From positions 24,536,501-24,600,500 of the forward strand of contig JAYKKI010000015.1 of NCBI GenBank assembly GCA_039881145.1: a stretch of DNA of 64,000 nt, read 5' to 3'. Under the pieces are notes generated by a model, which ran no database searches, was not told the origin of the DNA, and was given only the letters and a program-made list of their open reading frames with translations. A program made the position numbers and the translations under genes. Origin of the DNA: Druceiella hillmani (lineage: Eukaryota; Arthropoda; Insecta; Lepidoptera; Hepialidae). Shown piece by piece: positions 1-12,929 of the stretch. Positions within the stretch are counted from its first letter, which is position 1. Every line of letters starts with the position of its first letter.

Positions 1-1951
1 CAGAAAGTCATGAACAAGAAACACTAACGGCTCATAAAGAGAACTATCAGAATACCATACGACAAACATATAGAGACGTATTAACCAAAGGACATCAACT
101 TCCACAAAATAGCGACATACGTACAAATGATATGCATGAAATAATGGACTTATTGAAACAAGTAATGCAGCAATTGACTATCATTGACAAACATAATAAT
201 AGCACTCACGACGAATCTCCCAAAATAAATTGCTTAAAAATAGCTCTATGGAATGCCAATGGGCTGCCACAACATACCCTTGAGGTTCAATCGTATTTGC
301 AGACACATAATATTGATATCTTGCTAGTCTCTGAAACCCACTTTACAAAAAAGAGTTATTTCCAAATACAAAACTATAAGACTTACCACACAATGCACCC
401 TGATGCAACTGCACATGGGGGGAGTGCAATAATTATAAAAAATAATATTAAGCATTACGAAACAGTACAATATTGTACTGAAGAGATCCAAGCAATAAAT
501 GTGCGAATCGAAGACTGGGTAGGATTTTTTGTAATATCGGCTGTCTACAGCCCACCGAAACATAAACTTAAGGAAGCAGATTATGTAAGGTTTCTCGCCA
601 CACTAGGCCACCGATTCGTTGCTGGTGGAGATTATAATGCGAAACATCATTACTGGGTCCTCAAGTCTGGCAAAAATGCTGTTGATGTGAAATCTTACAG
701 ACCTATTAGCTTGCTACCAATTACTTCCAAGGTTATGGAAATTTTATTTCTGCGCAGATTAATGCCACATATCTATGATAATAATCTACTGCCTGATCAC
801 CAGGTTGGCTTTCGTCAGAGACATGGAACCGTTGAGCAGGTCCATCGATTGGTCAAAAATATCCATAATGCCTTTGAGTCAAACCAATATAGTTCTGCAT
901 CTTTCTTGGACATATCCCAGGCATTTGATCGGGTATGGCACGAGGGACTGCTGTTTAAAATTAAAAAGAACCTACCCATAAATTACTACAACTTCATCAC
1001 ATCATATCTACACAACAGACACTTCTACGTTAAACAGGGAACTGAAACTACGTCTCTCTATCCGATCCAAGCAGGAGTTCCCCAGGGAAGCGTTATGGGC
1101 CCAATACTGTACCTGCTTTACACAGCCGACCTCCCAGTCACAGAAGGTGTTGTTACGAGTACTTTTGCTGATGACACAGCAATTCTCGCAGCAGACCACC
1201 GACCAGACATAGCCTCACATAAACTCCAAATAAGCCTTGACCAAATATCACAGTGGCTGCAAGATTGGCGAATCAAAGTTAACGAAACCAAATCAATACA
1301 AGTTACTTTTACTACTAAATGAGATACGTGTCCGGCAGTAAACCTAAATGGAGTACAGTTACCGCAAGCCGATTACGCGAAATACCTTGGCGTGTATCTC
1401 GATAGACGTCTGACATGGTCCAAACACATCCTGACCAAACGGTGTGCAGCGGGCCAAAAAGTGCGAAACATGTACTGGGTCCTTAACAAAAACTCTCAAT
1501 TGTCGCTCGAAAATAAACTATTAATTTATAAATGCACGATCAAGCCCATATGGACTTATGGCCTACAACTGTGGGGAACCGTGGCAAAATCAAATATTGA
1601 AATACTACAAAGATTTCAATCAAAAACGCTAAGAATGATAGCTGGTGCACCCTGGTATGTCACAAACAATAGACTCCATTTGGAGCTTGGCATAAAATTG
1701 GTCCGAGAAGAAATTTCAGAGATAATACAGACATACAGAGACCGAATCACTAATCATCCCAATCCACTGGCTATAAACCTGATGAACCCAATAACAGCAC
1801 CCAGAAGGCTTAAGAAAAAACTTCCACAAGACCTTATATAGGGGCAAAATGAAATGAGTTCAAAAGGACGAACTCAGTACAAGACATGCGAACATACGCA
1901 CCAATTGCTGAATGTCTCAAATGACAGATTGCAATAATAAAAAAAAAAAAA
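1..1951 (+). mobile_element. Jockey-type non-LTR retrotransposon (LINE), 5' end outside window, internally deleted
   Basis: This is the 3' part of a LINE that enters the window from the left. Visible in order are the tail of ORF1, an endonuclease domain, a reverse transcriptase domain, a short 3' UTR (1842-1938) and a 13-A poly(A) tail (1939-1951). The gene order and protein motifs are those of the Jockey clade. It is related to, but clearly diverged from, the complete minus-strand element at 31898-36480, so two related families are present. The 5' boundary and target-site duplication cannot be judged because the element starts before base 1. About 1.06 kb is missing inside ORF2 compared with the other copy. 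Confidence 0.9.
3..1841 (+). pseudogene. ORF1 tail fused to ORF2 (endonuclease-reverse transcriptase) of the LINE, internally deleted
   Basis: One frame is open from base 3 to 1319 and, after a single TGA at 1320-1322, again to the stop at 1841. The first ~70 residues look like the C-terminus of ORF1. An exonuclease-endonuclease-phosphatase domain follows, with WNANG, SETH and GGDYN motifs at residues 40-44, 68-71 and 165-169 counted from the Met at 132. At about base 656 the frame jumps from KHHYW straight to the RT motif SYRPISLLP, so the SDH endonuclease motif and the N-terminal RT region are absent. RT motifs are FLDISQAFD (residues 258-266), AGVPQGS (314-320) and an intact FADD (345-348). 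The TGA probably arose from CGA by deamination, since the frame continues cleanly into the YLGVYLDRRLTW region. The endonuclease cannot be functional. Confidence 0.88.
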
Positions 1952-3576
1952 CACCCGTGAAAATTAGTTATATCTTTTAAAAATTTATTTTTAAAAACCA
2001 CTTTCTCATGTCAGGAAACTCGTACTTGAAAACTATAATGTTATGTCGCATTTCATTAAGAATTTATAATTATGAAATACATATTCATTTATTATTGTGA
2101 CAACATTATACGGGCACTTGCTAAAATATGTTCTAGGATTTGATGATACCAGTAGAAAAGTCATTAAATTATCACTTCTTATAGACACATCGCTTCACAA
2201 ATTTTCGTTTAATAAACAATCAAATATAAAGAAAAATATTAATTACCTATTGATTATAACAATTAATGGTGAAGTATAAAATACATATCTAAATTTTTAT
2301 CCTCTCACATAAATAAAGTATTTTGAGAAATAAAAGTCCTGCAATATACCGCTCGCTATCGTATTTTTTATGCTCGCTATGGTATTTCTTATGTTGTGCT
2401 ACCAAAAGGCCAATGACTAAATTGCAAAAGGAATAGTTGTTTTTAAGAGCGCATGCACAAAATGCAGAGAAATAAAGGATAAATACATGTTTACGTTTCA
2501 TGGTGATTATTGTTATTAGTACTGGCCCTTTTTCATCCAGTTTTATCGATCTTAACTTGTTGGGTTGTTTGGCAAAAATTATAGAAAAATTTCGGGTTTG
2601 TTTAGTGTAAAATTGAATTGTTTTAATAAATTTAGTAAGCAAATATTTAATATAATTATGAGTTCCGCAATTGTTCTTATGGAATGTTTTGTATAACGAA
2701 TTGTGGAATTTATGTAATTGTAAATAATATAATATATTATTGGAAATAGATATATTCAAAATAGATAAAATATTATGCTTTATACAATGACAATCTGTTA
2801 GGAATGCTACCTAGATCGTTGTTTCGTTGATAGAGAAATTCGCGTCCATAATCCGATTACTAAGTTCCTAAGAATTATATTTATGAGTAGATGCTAATAG
2901 GTTCATAAATATTATATCGTAAAACTTCTCTTAAAAAAGATGTTGATTCTCGTTAAAAAAAATATCATATTTCTCCTACATAATATCTTAAATAGGAGAA
3001 ATGTAAAGATGCTAATACGTTGAGAATGTTAATATTTTTAGCATATGGTCAACCAGCAGAACAATGTCTAAAAATAAATACAACGTCTATGAAACATCAT
3101 GAGAATTAAAAAGGAAACCGTAAATCATCTAAATATTTATTTTACGATCTTAATTTTGAAGTAGGAATAAAACAAACCGAACAAATCTAAACGAGCCAAT
3201 ACTTACATTACCGAGTTAAATAAATTCATTCCGCGATCAATCGTAGATCCCAACCATATTTTGATTGGACTCAAAAAAATAAATAGTAAATGCCTTCATA
3301 TTCACGCATAAAAGCTCGAGAAAAAGGAGACACCATTTCCAATATCGATGACTTTTCATTTTAACCATTTTACATTTTTAAATAAATTCAAAGCCAGGTA
3401 GGTGCATCTGTCTTTTCACTTTCAGAGATTTAGGTAATAGCCAAAATGTAAAGCTAAGAAAACATATATGTATACTAACCATAATTTTTAAAAGTCGGAA
3501 AATACATTAATATTTTCCTTATTTTCTTCAACAGACAAATATAGGTCACCTATTAATCAAATAAAATTTCTGATTT
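1952..3576. other. Non-coding AT-rich stretch
   Basis: No gene, RNA or repeat boundary was recognised. Short open frames at 2097-2279 (+) and 2289-2759 (-, 156 codons) have low-complexity, AT-driven composition (Lys, Asn, Ile and Tyr rich) and no known motif, so they are not called genes. Confidence 0.5.
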
Positions 3577-3580
3577 TGAA

Positions 3581-4048
3581 TATTGAATATATTTGGCGTT
3601 AATTTTGTAGAAATTCATTCTGTTCAATTTCTGATTTTATTTACCTCCTTTAAACGCCCTATTTTATCAAGTGTTATCAGTACTATAACCCACATATATC
3701 CATAATAAATATCTAGGTCATGACTGAAGAAAAGTTTAATTCATTCTGTTCAATTTCTGATTTTATTTACCTCCTTGAAACGCCCTATTTTATCAAGTGT
3801 TATTAGGACTATAACCCACATATATCCATAATAAATATCTAGGTCATAACTGAAGAAAAGTTTAATCGCGCAGAGAAGGATTCACACTATTCAATAAAAA
3901 TGAGCTCCAAATACACGTATATTTTGTTTGTGTGCGGAATACAACTATTTATCTTGAATCTTGGGGAATATTCATGAAACTATTGAATATATTTGGCGTT
4001 AATTTTGTAGAAATTCATTACAGATACATGTTTTGTAGAAATTCATTA
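3581..4048. repeat. Nested duplication: 39-bp direct repeats around a 126-bp tandem duplication
   Basis: A 39-bp sequence at 3581-3619 (tattgaatatatttggcgtt...) recurs without mismatch at 3981-4019. Inside this interval a 126-bp unit at 3612-3737 is directly followed by a second copy at 3738-3863, differing at about five positions (roughly 96 % identity). A further partial copy of the repeat end (ttttgtagaaattcatta) lies at about 4031-4048. The arrangement indicates at least two successive local duplications, the 126-bp one being recent. No coding content. Confidence 0.9.
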
Positions 4049-4316
4049 GGAATACAGAAAGTAGAAATAATACTACATCATGCAGTTTCATTTAATTGTG
4101 ATTCATGAAACGAATTCATGTAATTGTGATTTGGTGATTTTCTTTTTAGCACTAAATGGACATGCATTTTGGTCCATAAATAATGAATTTGTTAATAACT
4201 TGACTACGCCGCCCCCATCGGATCCTAGCTGTAAACCATCGTCTTGACAAAATATACATGATGTTAATCGTCAAGTCGTTCCGAAGTTACACGATCACTA
4301 ACAGACGCACTGACGA

Positions 4317-4320
<4 letters not shown>
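4049..4320. other. Non-coding, with possible repeat tail at its right end
   Basis: No gene is visible. The last ~35 bases (cactaacagacgcactgacg, 4297-4316, then a run into (AT)n) resemble the tail of the dispersed repeat seen at 7884-8120 and 52062-52480. Confidence 0.3.

Positions 4321-4359
<39 letters not shown>
4321..4359. repeat. (AT)n microsatellite
   Basis: About 38 bp of nearly pure AT dinucleotide repeat, preceded by a sequence similar to a dispersed-repeat tail. Confidence 0.95.
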
Positions 4360-4360
<1 letters not shown>

Positions 4361-6446
4361 CAATATAATTTCAATATATTTGACTACTTCTACATTACAT
4401 ACTTAGAAAAACAAATATACAGATAATACGATAGAAGACGATTTTACGAACTATCTTGTTTCAAGCTGTACTCTTGTATGCCTTTCTCGGAGTATACTTT
4501 ATTACACGACAAAGCCATTCCAAGAAACGAAGAAAATAATCGAAGTCAACATAAACTTGGCGGCAAACCTACATCGCTTCCAAACGGCAGGCAAACAGAA
4601 ATCGACGGAGACAAGTAGAAACAAAACTGGATACTAAAGTATAGATAAAGATTTTCTATCAAAAAAAAGTTTTATAGGGAAAGGAATATCCTTGGATCTT
4701 AAGATTACATAAGTTTGTAGAAACTATAAGTCTGAATAAGAATAACTGACCGTTTTATTCCCTTAAAAATGTTATTGATTTATCTAAGAAGTGTTATTAA
4801 TAACAATCGCATCAAAACGTGCTGCTTGGTGAATAATATGAAGATTATTATAAAACTATAGTCGTTAAAAAAACTATATTCTTTCCATAAATTTCATGTG
4901 GTTTTATATAAATAAGCATCATTAATTTATTAAACTTCATAAGCTGAATAAGAGCTTCTTTAAATCGTAACTTGTAACGACAAGTCTTACACAGAGACGA
5001 ACATATGAAGTTGGTGTACTTGTCTAATAAAGTTTTCTGTAAGAATCAAGCGTAGTGTCCACTTTTAATCGTTTTTTAAACAAATAGTTTCACCATCTAC
5101 ACCATGGGAGTGATCACATGACCAAGAGCCTTTGCATGTATGTATCCAATGCATGAATAGAGGCGATTTGATGTTTATGAGTCATTATTTAATTTAAAAC
5201 CTGTACTCTATTTCAGATACAATGTATTTTACATTTGATAAACGGAGAACAGAAAAAAATGAGTAAGTAGGAATTAAGGAAAAAATACATGTTTTATTAT
5301 TAATATGACATATTATTCATATTTGATTTCATGATACGACGCACGTTTTCTATTACCCTTCATGTTCAAAATTAAGTTGGAACGAATACAAATATTTACG
5401 ACATACAATACTGGATTTTAAATAATGACGCATAGACCCCTTTTGAAATTTACTCAATCTAACCATTTATGGGAGAGGCTAGGTTTACTTTCTGATTTTG
5501 TCAAAATATGTTATCTTTTCATATAAAATTTCCAACATTCATTCTTTCGGCTATCCAAAGAATTTTGGCAAATAGTTCTAAACGATCTAATTTTCAATGA
5601 ATTCAGTTCTCGGTATTTTAATGATCTGTTTAGAAGACCAAAGATCATTTATTCTCAAATATAAATGTAACCTTTCGACAAGAAAAACAAAAACTGAAGT
5701 AAGAAGGTCACTTCAAAACGATAATATTTTCACACTTATTTCTTTACTACGCCATTCATTCTGTTAGCTTCAGTCATGAATTCCTTGTGAATAAACTTTC
5801 TAAGGAAAGAAATTCGCCATCTTAATCAATAAACATTATATAACTATATAGAATTTTACGTATCGTTTTATTCAGTAGTCTCTGATTTCATCGAATAATA
5901 ATCTGGCATACATATCTAAAAATCTATTAATGTCTGAAATATATTAATTTATTGTCGTTTCAGCAAACAAGTAAAGTGGTTTAAAATAGTAACGGAGATG
6001 TTACCAAACATATTTAAAATAGAAACCTAACTCTTTGCTAAAACCTATGAAGAGAAGAGTGGAAATGCAAAATCCTGTAAGGAAATTTATAATATAAGAT
6101 TTTAAACAACAGAGTATCGAGTTGAATGAGAGAGATGACAATATGTTATTTTCTGCTATTTGTACTATGTCTGTTTTTTGTTTAATTCCCATGTTTTTTT
6201 GAACATATTATCGAGGTAAATCGTAAAAATAAATCGAATACCTACTTAATAAAAATACTTCTTATCAACAGGATCTCGTGAACAAAACCGGTCGCGCTCC
6301 GTCCAAATTCAGAATGGTTGTGTAGGAGTGAGATGAGAAATAGTATGCGATTTGCTAAAATTATCAAGATTTTTTATAAATAATTACACATTCCTTTGTC
6401 AAAAACGTGTCAAAATTGTTACATACAATTTATTTCTTTATGACCG
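4360..6446. other. Non-coding AT-rich stretch
   Basis: No gene recognised. The minus-strand open frame at 6001-6192 (63 codons) is short, hydrophobic and without a recognisable motif. It is treated as chance. Confidence 0.45.
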
Positions 6447-6511
6447 TATATTAGCCAGTTGGGTAACTAAGTGACATTTCATTTCACTTAGTGACCCAAC
6501 TGGCTAATATA
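6447..6511. repeat. Inverted repeat, 28-bp arms, 9-nt loop
   Basis: Arms at 6447-6474 and 6484-6511 pair with one mismatch (core ttagccagttgggt). The loop is only 9 nt. It could be a tiny foldback or MITE remnant, or a hairpin-forming site. No flanking target-site duplication is clear. Confidence 0.85.
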
Positions 6512-7883
6512 ATATTTTTACCGACTTTAATTACAAAAACAGAAATGAATATATAAATAAATATATTGCACAAGGGGAAGTGCTTTTCCTCATCTTAACT
6601 GATGTTTAAATGTGAGATGTATATGTGATAAGCGTACGCTGACAAGTTCGTCAAAAATTGACAAACTCTACACGCCAAGCATGGAACTACCCCCACTCCT
6701 GAGATTCTTACCTCCCTTTATAGTTACCATGTTTTTTCCGTGGTTGATATTATGTTGATAAAATAAATATTTATCAAACCGCATGGAACGTTTCATTTTT
6801 TTCACGGGGTTACTAGTAAAATAATTTTAACATAATAATAAATAATAATTTTAACATAACCTTTAAAATAAATAATAAATTAAATTAATAATTTCTTGCT
6901 GTATCCTTTTGAACAGATGAAAGAATGTAGAAGAAATTTGATGTGAAACTTATTTATAATGCAAATAAATCATAATATTCCTTAATACTACTTATGCTTA
7001 TTAATCCACAGCAATATCCATATACTTTCTGATCAAACATTATAAATATGCAAATTAACATTTAATCAGATAAGTACAATGGAATGTAGTTTTAAAATTT
7101 TATGGTAGATGGCGATGTATATTTACTTTTTATAAATACTTTTAATTTCGGAATGCACTTTAATAACTCCATTATATTCTTATTATCTATGACACACCAA
7201 TAGAATCTGAATGTACTTCAAGAAGAAAAAATAAAAATAACTAATATCGCAGAATTTTTCCACTTAACGGACGGCAAAATTTCGAACATTCTATATCATA
7301 TATTTTGAATCCTAATAAATTAAACATATTTACCTCATTGACTTACTAACTAAATATTGCGATATACAATAAACTCACCGTCGGAAGTAAAATGTTAAAT
7401 GTTACTCTGGAACAGACTATGAAAAAATAAATTAAAAAATTGTTATTTTGCTATCACTATAATCATACTTTATTACAATGTTTTAATTTTACTATTTCAA
7501 GATAAATGACAATTTACCGGGAGAACGCTCTGTCGAAATAAGTTAATTAATATTAAAAAATTCACTCAAGAAAATGCATACACAAATCTTTTTATTTGCA
7601 GATAATTATTTTAATAGTAACTTTCGGATCCTTTGATAAGTTTTTAAAATTTAAATATTTATTTTAACACCTTCTCTTGTGAGATGATACTACCGAAGCG
7701 CGTAATTGTCATTAAACTTGGCTCATGTCTGGCAACAGTAACAGACGAAGACTAACACTGAATATTCTCATAATTTTATTTTTACATTTGTAATCAGTTT
7801 CCTGAAATTCAAAAGATACAGAGCGATAGATACTTTTGTACGCGCATTAGCTTTGCTTATAATTGTTTACGAGTTGTTCCTAC
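6512..7883. other. Non-coding AT-rich stretch
   Basis: Nothing coding recognised. Contains short A/T-rich local repeats near 6820-6890 (repeats of aataataattttaacat). Confidence 0.45.
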
Positions 7884-8120
7884 GATGTCGTTCGCATGAA
7901 ATTCGGAATAAGAAAAGTAACTAGAATTTTTTTCTTCGAAATTCGTACAGTAGATTTCGCGTGATTAACAAAAAAATTAACATACAGACTGACAGATAAT
8001 CGTTCTAAAAACAGATTTCCTGGCTTCTATTATCATTCTTTACACTAAATCAATAATAATTTTCAAAATACTTTCCGTTTGCAGAATTCACTCTGTTACA
8101 ATTTTATTAATAGTATAAAT
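7884..8120 (+). repeat. Dispersed repeat, copy 1 (non-coding element 3' region)
   Basis: Shares blocks in the same order with 52062-52480: an 'attcg(c)gtgaaattc'-like start, 'aagaaaagt-a-tagaattt', 'cagta-attt-gcgt...aacacacagac', and the end 'gttacaattttatta'. The 'cagta..tttgcgt..aacaa..cagac' block is like a sequence common at the ends of dispersed insect repeats. That resemblance is from memory and unverified. Orientation is arbitrary. Confidence 0.6.
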
Positions 8121-8150
8121 GGAGAAGAGATAATAGATGATACTTGTATG

Positions 8151-8156
<6 letters not shown>

Positions 8157-8183
<27 letters not shown>
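8157..8183. repeat. (AT)n microsatellite
   Basis: About 25 bp of AT repeat ending in a short (AC) run, 36 bp downstream of the end of dispersed repeat copy 1. Confidence 0.9.
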
Positions 8184-8188
<5 letters not shown>

Positions 8189-10022
8189 GAGAAGTTAGAA
8201 AAAAATGAGAATTAGAATTAAAAAAAAGCCTTTATTATATTTTACTTTAAACAAAGATAAAACAGATTTCTTATTATTATGATATCGTTGAGTAAAACTA
8301 AAAATACCGTATTTTGGGTATTTTTTATATAAAATATTTAATATAAAATATAAAATTAATAAAACATGTAGACCAAAAGTAATAAAAAGAGCTAAAAACT
8401 AAAACATTAGCGTAGTTATGATTTTAAATTATTTATTTATTGTAAACATTGACGTTACACGAACTTATTGCTATGTAAGTCCTCCTGGTCCATTAGAATT
8501 AAAATCTTGAGAATTTGATAGTAAAATTATAAACGTATTACAAACAACTTAAATAAAACCGGTGGAAGGATAAAATAAGACAGGGTAGAGGAGGAAAATA
8601 TAATGTGGTGATGAGTACTCAAGGCACGAATAAGTTTTTCAGAAGATTTACACATACATATCCCTTCTTAGGATTTACCGAAACTTTAAATATCCATTCA
8701 AAAGTTACATTGTTTTTTGGACTTCGGATTTTAAATTAATAAAGGAAATGAAAGGATGCAATTTTTATTACCTCACAGAGGGATTTTTTAATCCAAAACC
8801 CGTAATGATACGTCAGAAAATGGGTAAATGTTAAATAGGTCTTACTGGATTTTTTTAAAATTGGAGACTCAAATCTCGTCTCAACAAAAATATTATTTAT
8901 ATTTTTGTTAATTGCAGTTCTTAGTTAATATTGACGTAAACTACTGAATTACGAATTTTTAAAAATGTAATCGCTAATGATTCACTAGGTTAATACTTAT
9001 AAGTTTATGTTGTAATTAAAATTAAATAAGATCTTGCGCTTATTGTTTAAACCGATACTATGACACCTGGTTAATACTTTTATTTGGGATCTTCTGTTAT
9101 TTATGAGTTTTCATTCCAATTCATAATTTAAGCTATATTCCACATCAAAATGTTATATGTTATTCTAACATTTGTTCCAGCTGAAGTTTCGATGGAGAGA
9201 TTGGTTAGTCATATTTATTTTCCACTAAGTAAAACGAAGTCAGCATCGAAGTTGGTTCGAGGCTTTTGTTTGATTCAATTCTTCGTTTCACTTTCACCGA
9301 ATGGGGCTATGCATAAAACAAAAGGTTCTTCTGTACACAGGGCGCGATGTTAGAAGCCACGAGATTGTATGAATAATAAGTTAAATATTTGTTTGGGGGA
9401 CACAGCTATGGGATCGTATAGAAATAACTCTTTATCAGGCGATATTTGAAAATTATGTTAGCATTGGGGTTCTTCGCATATATATCACAAAATAATTAGT
9501 TATAATTATACATACTTACACATAAGGTAAGTGCTGTAAAGTTAAATAACGTATAAATGTAATTCAAACTTAGTTGCATTTTCAAAATTATAAAATTCCT
9601 ACGGCTAATACTTATAATTCACTATTTTTGAATTTTAATTTATTCATATCAAAAGATTCGAGCACAAATCCGCTAGATAGATATTACCATATGTTTTTGT
9701 TGCTATGTAATATAAAGTCGTGAGAGTGGTATGGCAATTGAATAGAATAGATTTAAAGTGCCTTGTATATATTACCCACATATCCAATTTCAATTTATAA
9801 AATGTACTGAACCTGACTTAAACGGTTTAATTATAAATGACTAGAAATCGATTGATAAGCGAACAAAAAGGTCATGGATAATTTTTCCTTACCTGTAATC
9901 AAACTTTTTAAAGTATATTGAAAAAGCATTAGACGATATTATACTCACCTACTATCTTATTGCACTCTGTTACTAATAGTATAAAATAACTATATGGACT
10001 AAGCTTGTTCGATGACTAATGA

Positions 10023-10023
<1 letters not shown>
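8184..10023. other. Non-coding AT-rich stretch
   Basis: No gene recognised. The plus-strand open frame at 9150-9353 (67 codons) has no recognised motif. A possible third, shortened tail of the dispersed repeat (cactctgttactaatagtat) lies at about 9963-9982. Confidence 0.4.

Positions 10024-10090
<67 letters not shown>
10024..10090. repeat. (AT)n microsatellite
   Basis: About 66 bp of uninterrupted AT dinucleotide repeat. Confidence 0.97.
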
Positions 10091-10093
<3 letters not shown>

Positions 10094-12787
10094 GTGATGT
10101 AGATGACCTGTAAGCAGGTGGTTACACTTTATTATTACAACGAAATAATGACTACTGCAATTTATGTCTAACTTCTTCTATAAATATTTAGGTAATAATA
10201 AAATTTCCTTAAATATCAATATTTATTTTTATTATTATTAACCCTGTTTAAAATAAATTATTATCATCAACAGTTTAATTTCCGGAATAGAGAAGTTTTG
10301 CATAAACAAACCCTTCGATAAAAATGTTACTAGTAACCTGGCTATTCTATTTGCGGTGTCTGGATTAATAAATTGTAAATAATATGACATAAAACTTACA
10401 AAAATTGTATTTAATATTTGGTAACACCATTTTATTTGGGGCTATTAGGTTACGTAGATTAACTTTTTTTACAATCAAGCTCGGAAAAATTAAGAAGCAT
10501 CAGGAACTAATCACGGAAATAGATCGTTATAAAATATAAATAGAAGGAAACAAATATATTTGTAGCGAAGTCCAAAAAAACTATTACATTTTTGATGACA
10601 TCGAGCAGTATACATGATGGAATTCCCAGTGGTACCACACATTAATTCCCTGAACACTATTTTGCGTCGTCAGATGCTATTGCACTACATGGCTCTCAGT
10701 GAAACGAATACGTTGCTGATAATGAAAATAGGAAAGGGCATTGAAGCACTGTATTCCAGAATTACCGTTAGTGAATGAATGAGATGCCAGTAACTTGAAA
10801 AAAAATAATATATAGTAGAGAAAAATACAGATTTTTAAAAATAGTGATTCAGCTGTCTCTTCAAGCCTTGTTAGCCTAAGAGATATATTTTTCAGCTGTT
10901 AAGTTACTTGCAATAAATTATTTTTCTTCAAATTATAGTTTTGTTTGTATGCAGGAAGATATATGATGTATATATTTAATAAAAATTTTTTCATATCAAA
11001 TATTTTTTGAAAGAAATTAATTTAGGGTAGTAAATAAAGTGCCATGATTTATGAAATTTTAGTCTATATGTGAAACTAATATAAAAATCTTTTAGTTTGT
11101 TTTTTAATTATATGAAAAATATTGAAGAACAAGTATACATAACGATCTTAATTAAATGGTATTCGAACAATATGAACACAGTCTACTTCGGCAAATTGTA
11201 TTATATTTTCACTATCTACTTGTTTCAAAGATTAAAGCTACTGCACTTTTTATGACTCTGTGTTTTAGAAAGATGGGCGGAAATCTTTGTGATAATGATG
11301 CCTTTACGTCATGTCTTTTACAACCATTCAATCATTTTATTGTGTGATATATACATATCTTAAAAATAATATAAAGAAGAGGGGAAAATACAAAAAGTGA
11401 TGATTAGGATAGATAACTTATTTTTATTGAAATACTTTTTATTCCATAGATATAAAAGACAGTTGGACAGTTGGTACCTTCTGGTTTATCAAGTGCTTTC
11501 CGTGCTTCATTTTCTTCAATGACTACATTTTTTCTTAAATGGCTGAACACCATTTCTCCGAATCTAGGATATTTATGGCCTCTTCAAGTTTATGGCCTCT
11601 TCTAGTTATTTAGCCATCCAGCATACTTTCTAAACACAGATTACTAAAACCATTCCTACCAGGTTTCCAGATTTCTTGCTGTTAATGGGTTCATCAATCT
11701 GTGCAAGATTTTTCAACTCGCTCTTGGACACAGTATCAAAAAATTCATATAAAGTACTATTTGAGATTACTTAATAAACATATAATAAACATTTATAATA
11801 TTAACTTTTGGAGAGTATATTATGCTAATATATTGCATGAAATGGTCACAAATTGATTTCATGCCATAAGTGCCAAATCTTCATTCTGAATATAAAATAA
11901 TCTTACTTAATTTTCCTTAATTATATCATTTTTAAATTTTAGTTTCTATATGATACTGAAGACCAAACTACCGTCTTCTCTCTCCCCAGAAGTCTACGTA
12001 GAAAAGAAAAGTTCCTATACAACGGGTCATGCGTGTCCCCCAAGGATATAGCGCTCGCAACAAATCATGTTCAATCACGAGCCCTCGGTACTCTAAAATT
12101 TGACTCGGGGGATAATTACCATCTAATGAGAACTAAAATAACCTTCGACACAAATTAAATGAGGCCAAACATGAAAGTTCTTCTACAACTCACTAAGATT
12201 TCTTAACCAACTTTTATTCCCATCATTTGATCAGCTCTATGCAAACATAAATTGTATTATCGCCGAAAGTATATAGGTGAGCAAAATTTCAGATTGATCC
12301 GTTAAAGGAGAGTTGGTGAAAATTCGATTACAATATTTTATTGGTAGTTAAACAGCTGTGAAACTAAAAGAAAACCTTTAAAATTCTTATTATTTTTTAG
12401 AATTAGCCAATTTTTCCATCTCATATACTTTACACTACTCCTGGTTAATTTACATAATAGTAGAAATGAATTATTTTTATGATTTTTCGCGGTCGTTTTT
12501 TTAAGATGTTCTGTGATTTTTATTGGATATTGAAATGATATTTTTTCCTACTGACGTCTCGTTAGAAAATGATACATTATTTGGCGTATTAAATTCTACA
12601 ACGACAGAGCTGATATTTAATTAATTCAGTTTACTGTCGATTTACTGTTGATTAGAAATAATATGACTCAAAAACATTGAATTATTAGAAAAGTAATCAA
12701 GTATTTCTAAATTAATTCAAAAGCTCCATACCTATGGGAAATTATCTCAAATATTTCCAGCATTTATATTTTTATTATAATATTATA
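10091..12787. other. Non-coding stretch with a weak coding-like patch on the minus strand
   Basis: No gene is assigned. The minus-strand translation around 11760-11470 has coding-looking pieces (for example DTVSKSELKNLAQIDEPINS and EEAINILDSEKW) in changing frames. This could be a decayed transposase or other pseudogene, but I do not recognise the family. A 15-17 bp local repeat (tttatggcctcttc) occurs at about 11573-11605. The open frame at 11156-11347 shows nothing recognisable. Confidence 0.35.
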
Positions 12788-12912
<125 letters not shown>

Positions 12913-12929
12913 TTATGTATGTATGTAGA

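Noticed and set aside
324..563. Opposite-strand frames inside the LINEs (324-563, 1008-1199, 32362-32580, 33682-34077, 34256-34459, 35142-35324, 35690-35923)
   Set aside because: Shadows of the ORF1/ORF2 reading frames; the sense frames show conserved motifs.
2289..2759. Minus-strand frame of 156 codons
   Set aside because: A/T-driven composition, no motif, no context, and composition no different from flanking non-coding DNA.
11470..11760. Coding-like minus-strand pieces
   Set aside because: Suggestive composition but no family recognised and several frame changes; not enough to call a pseudogene.
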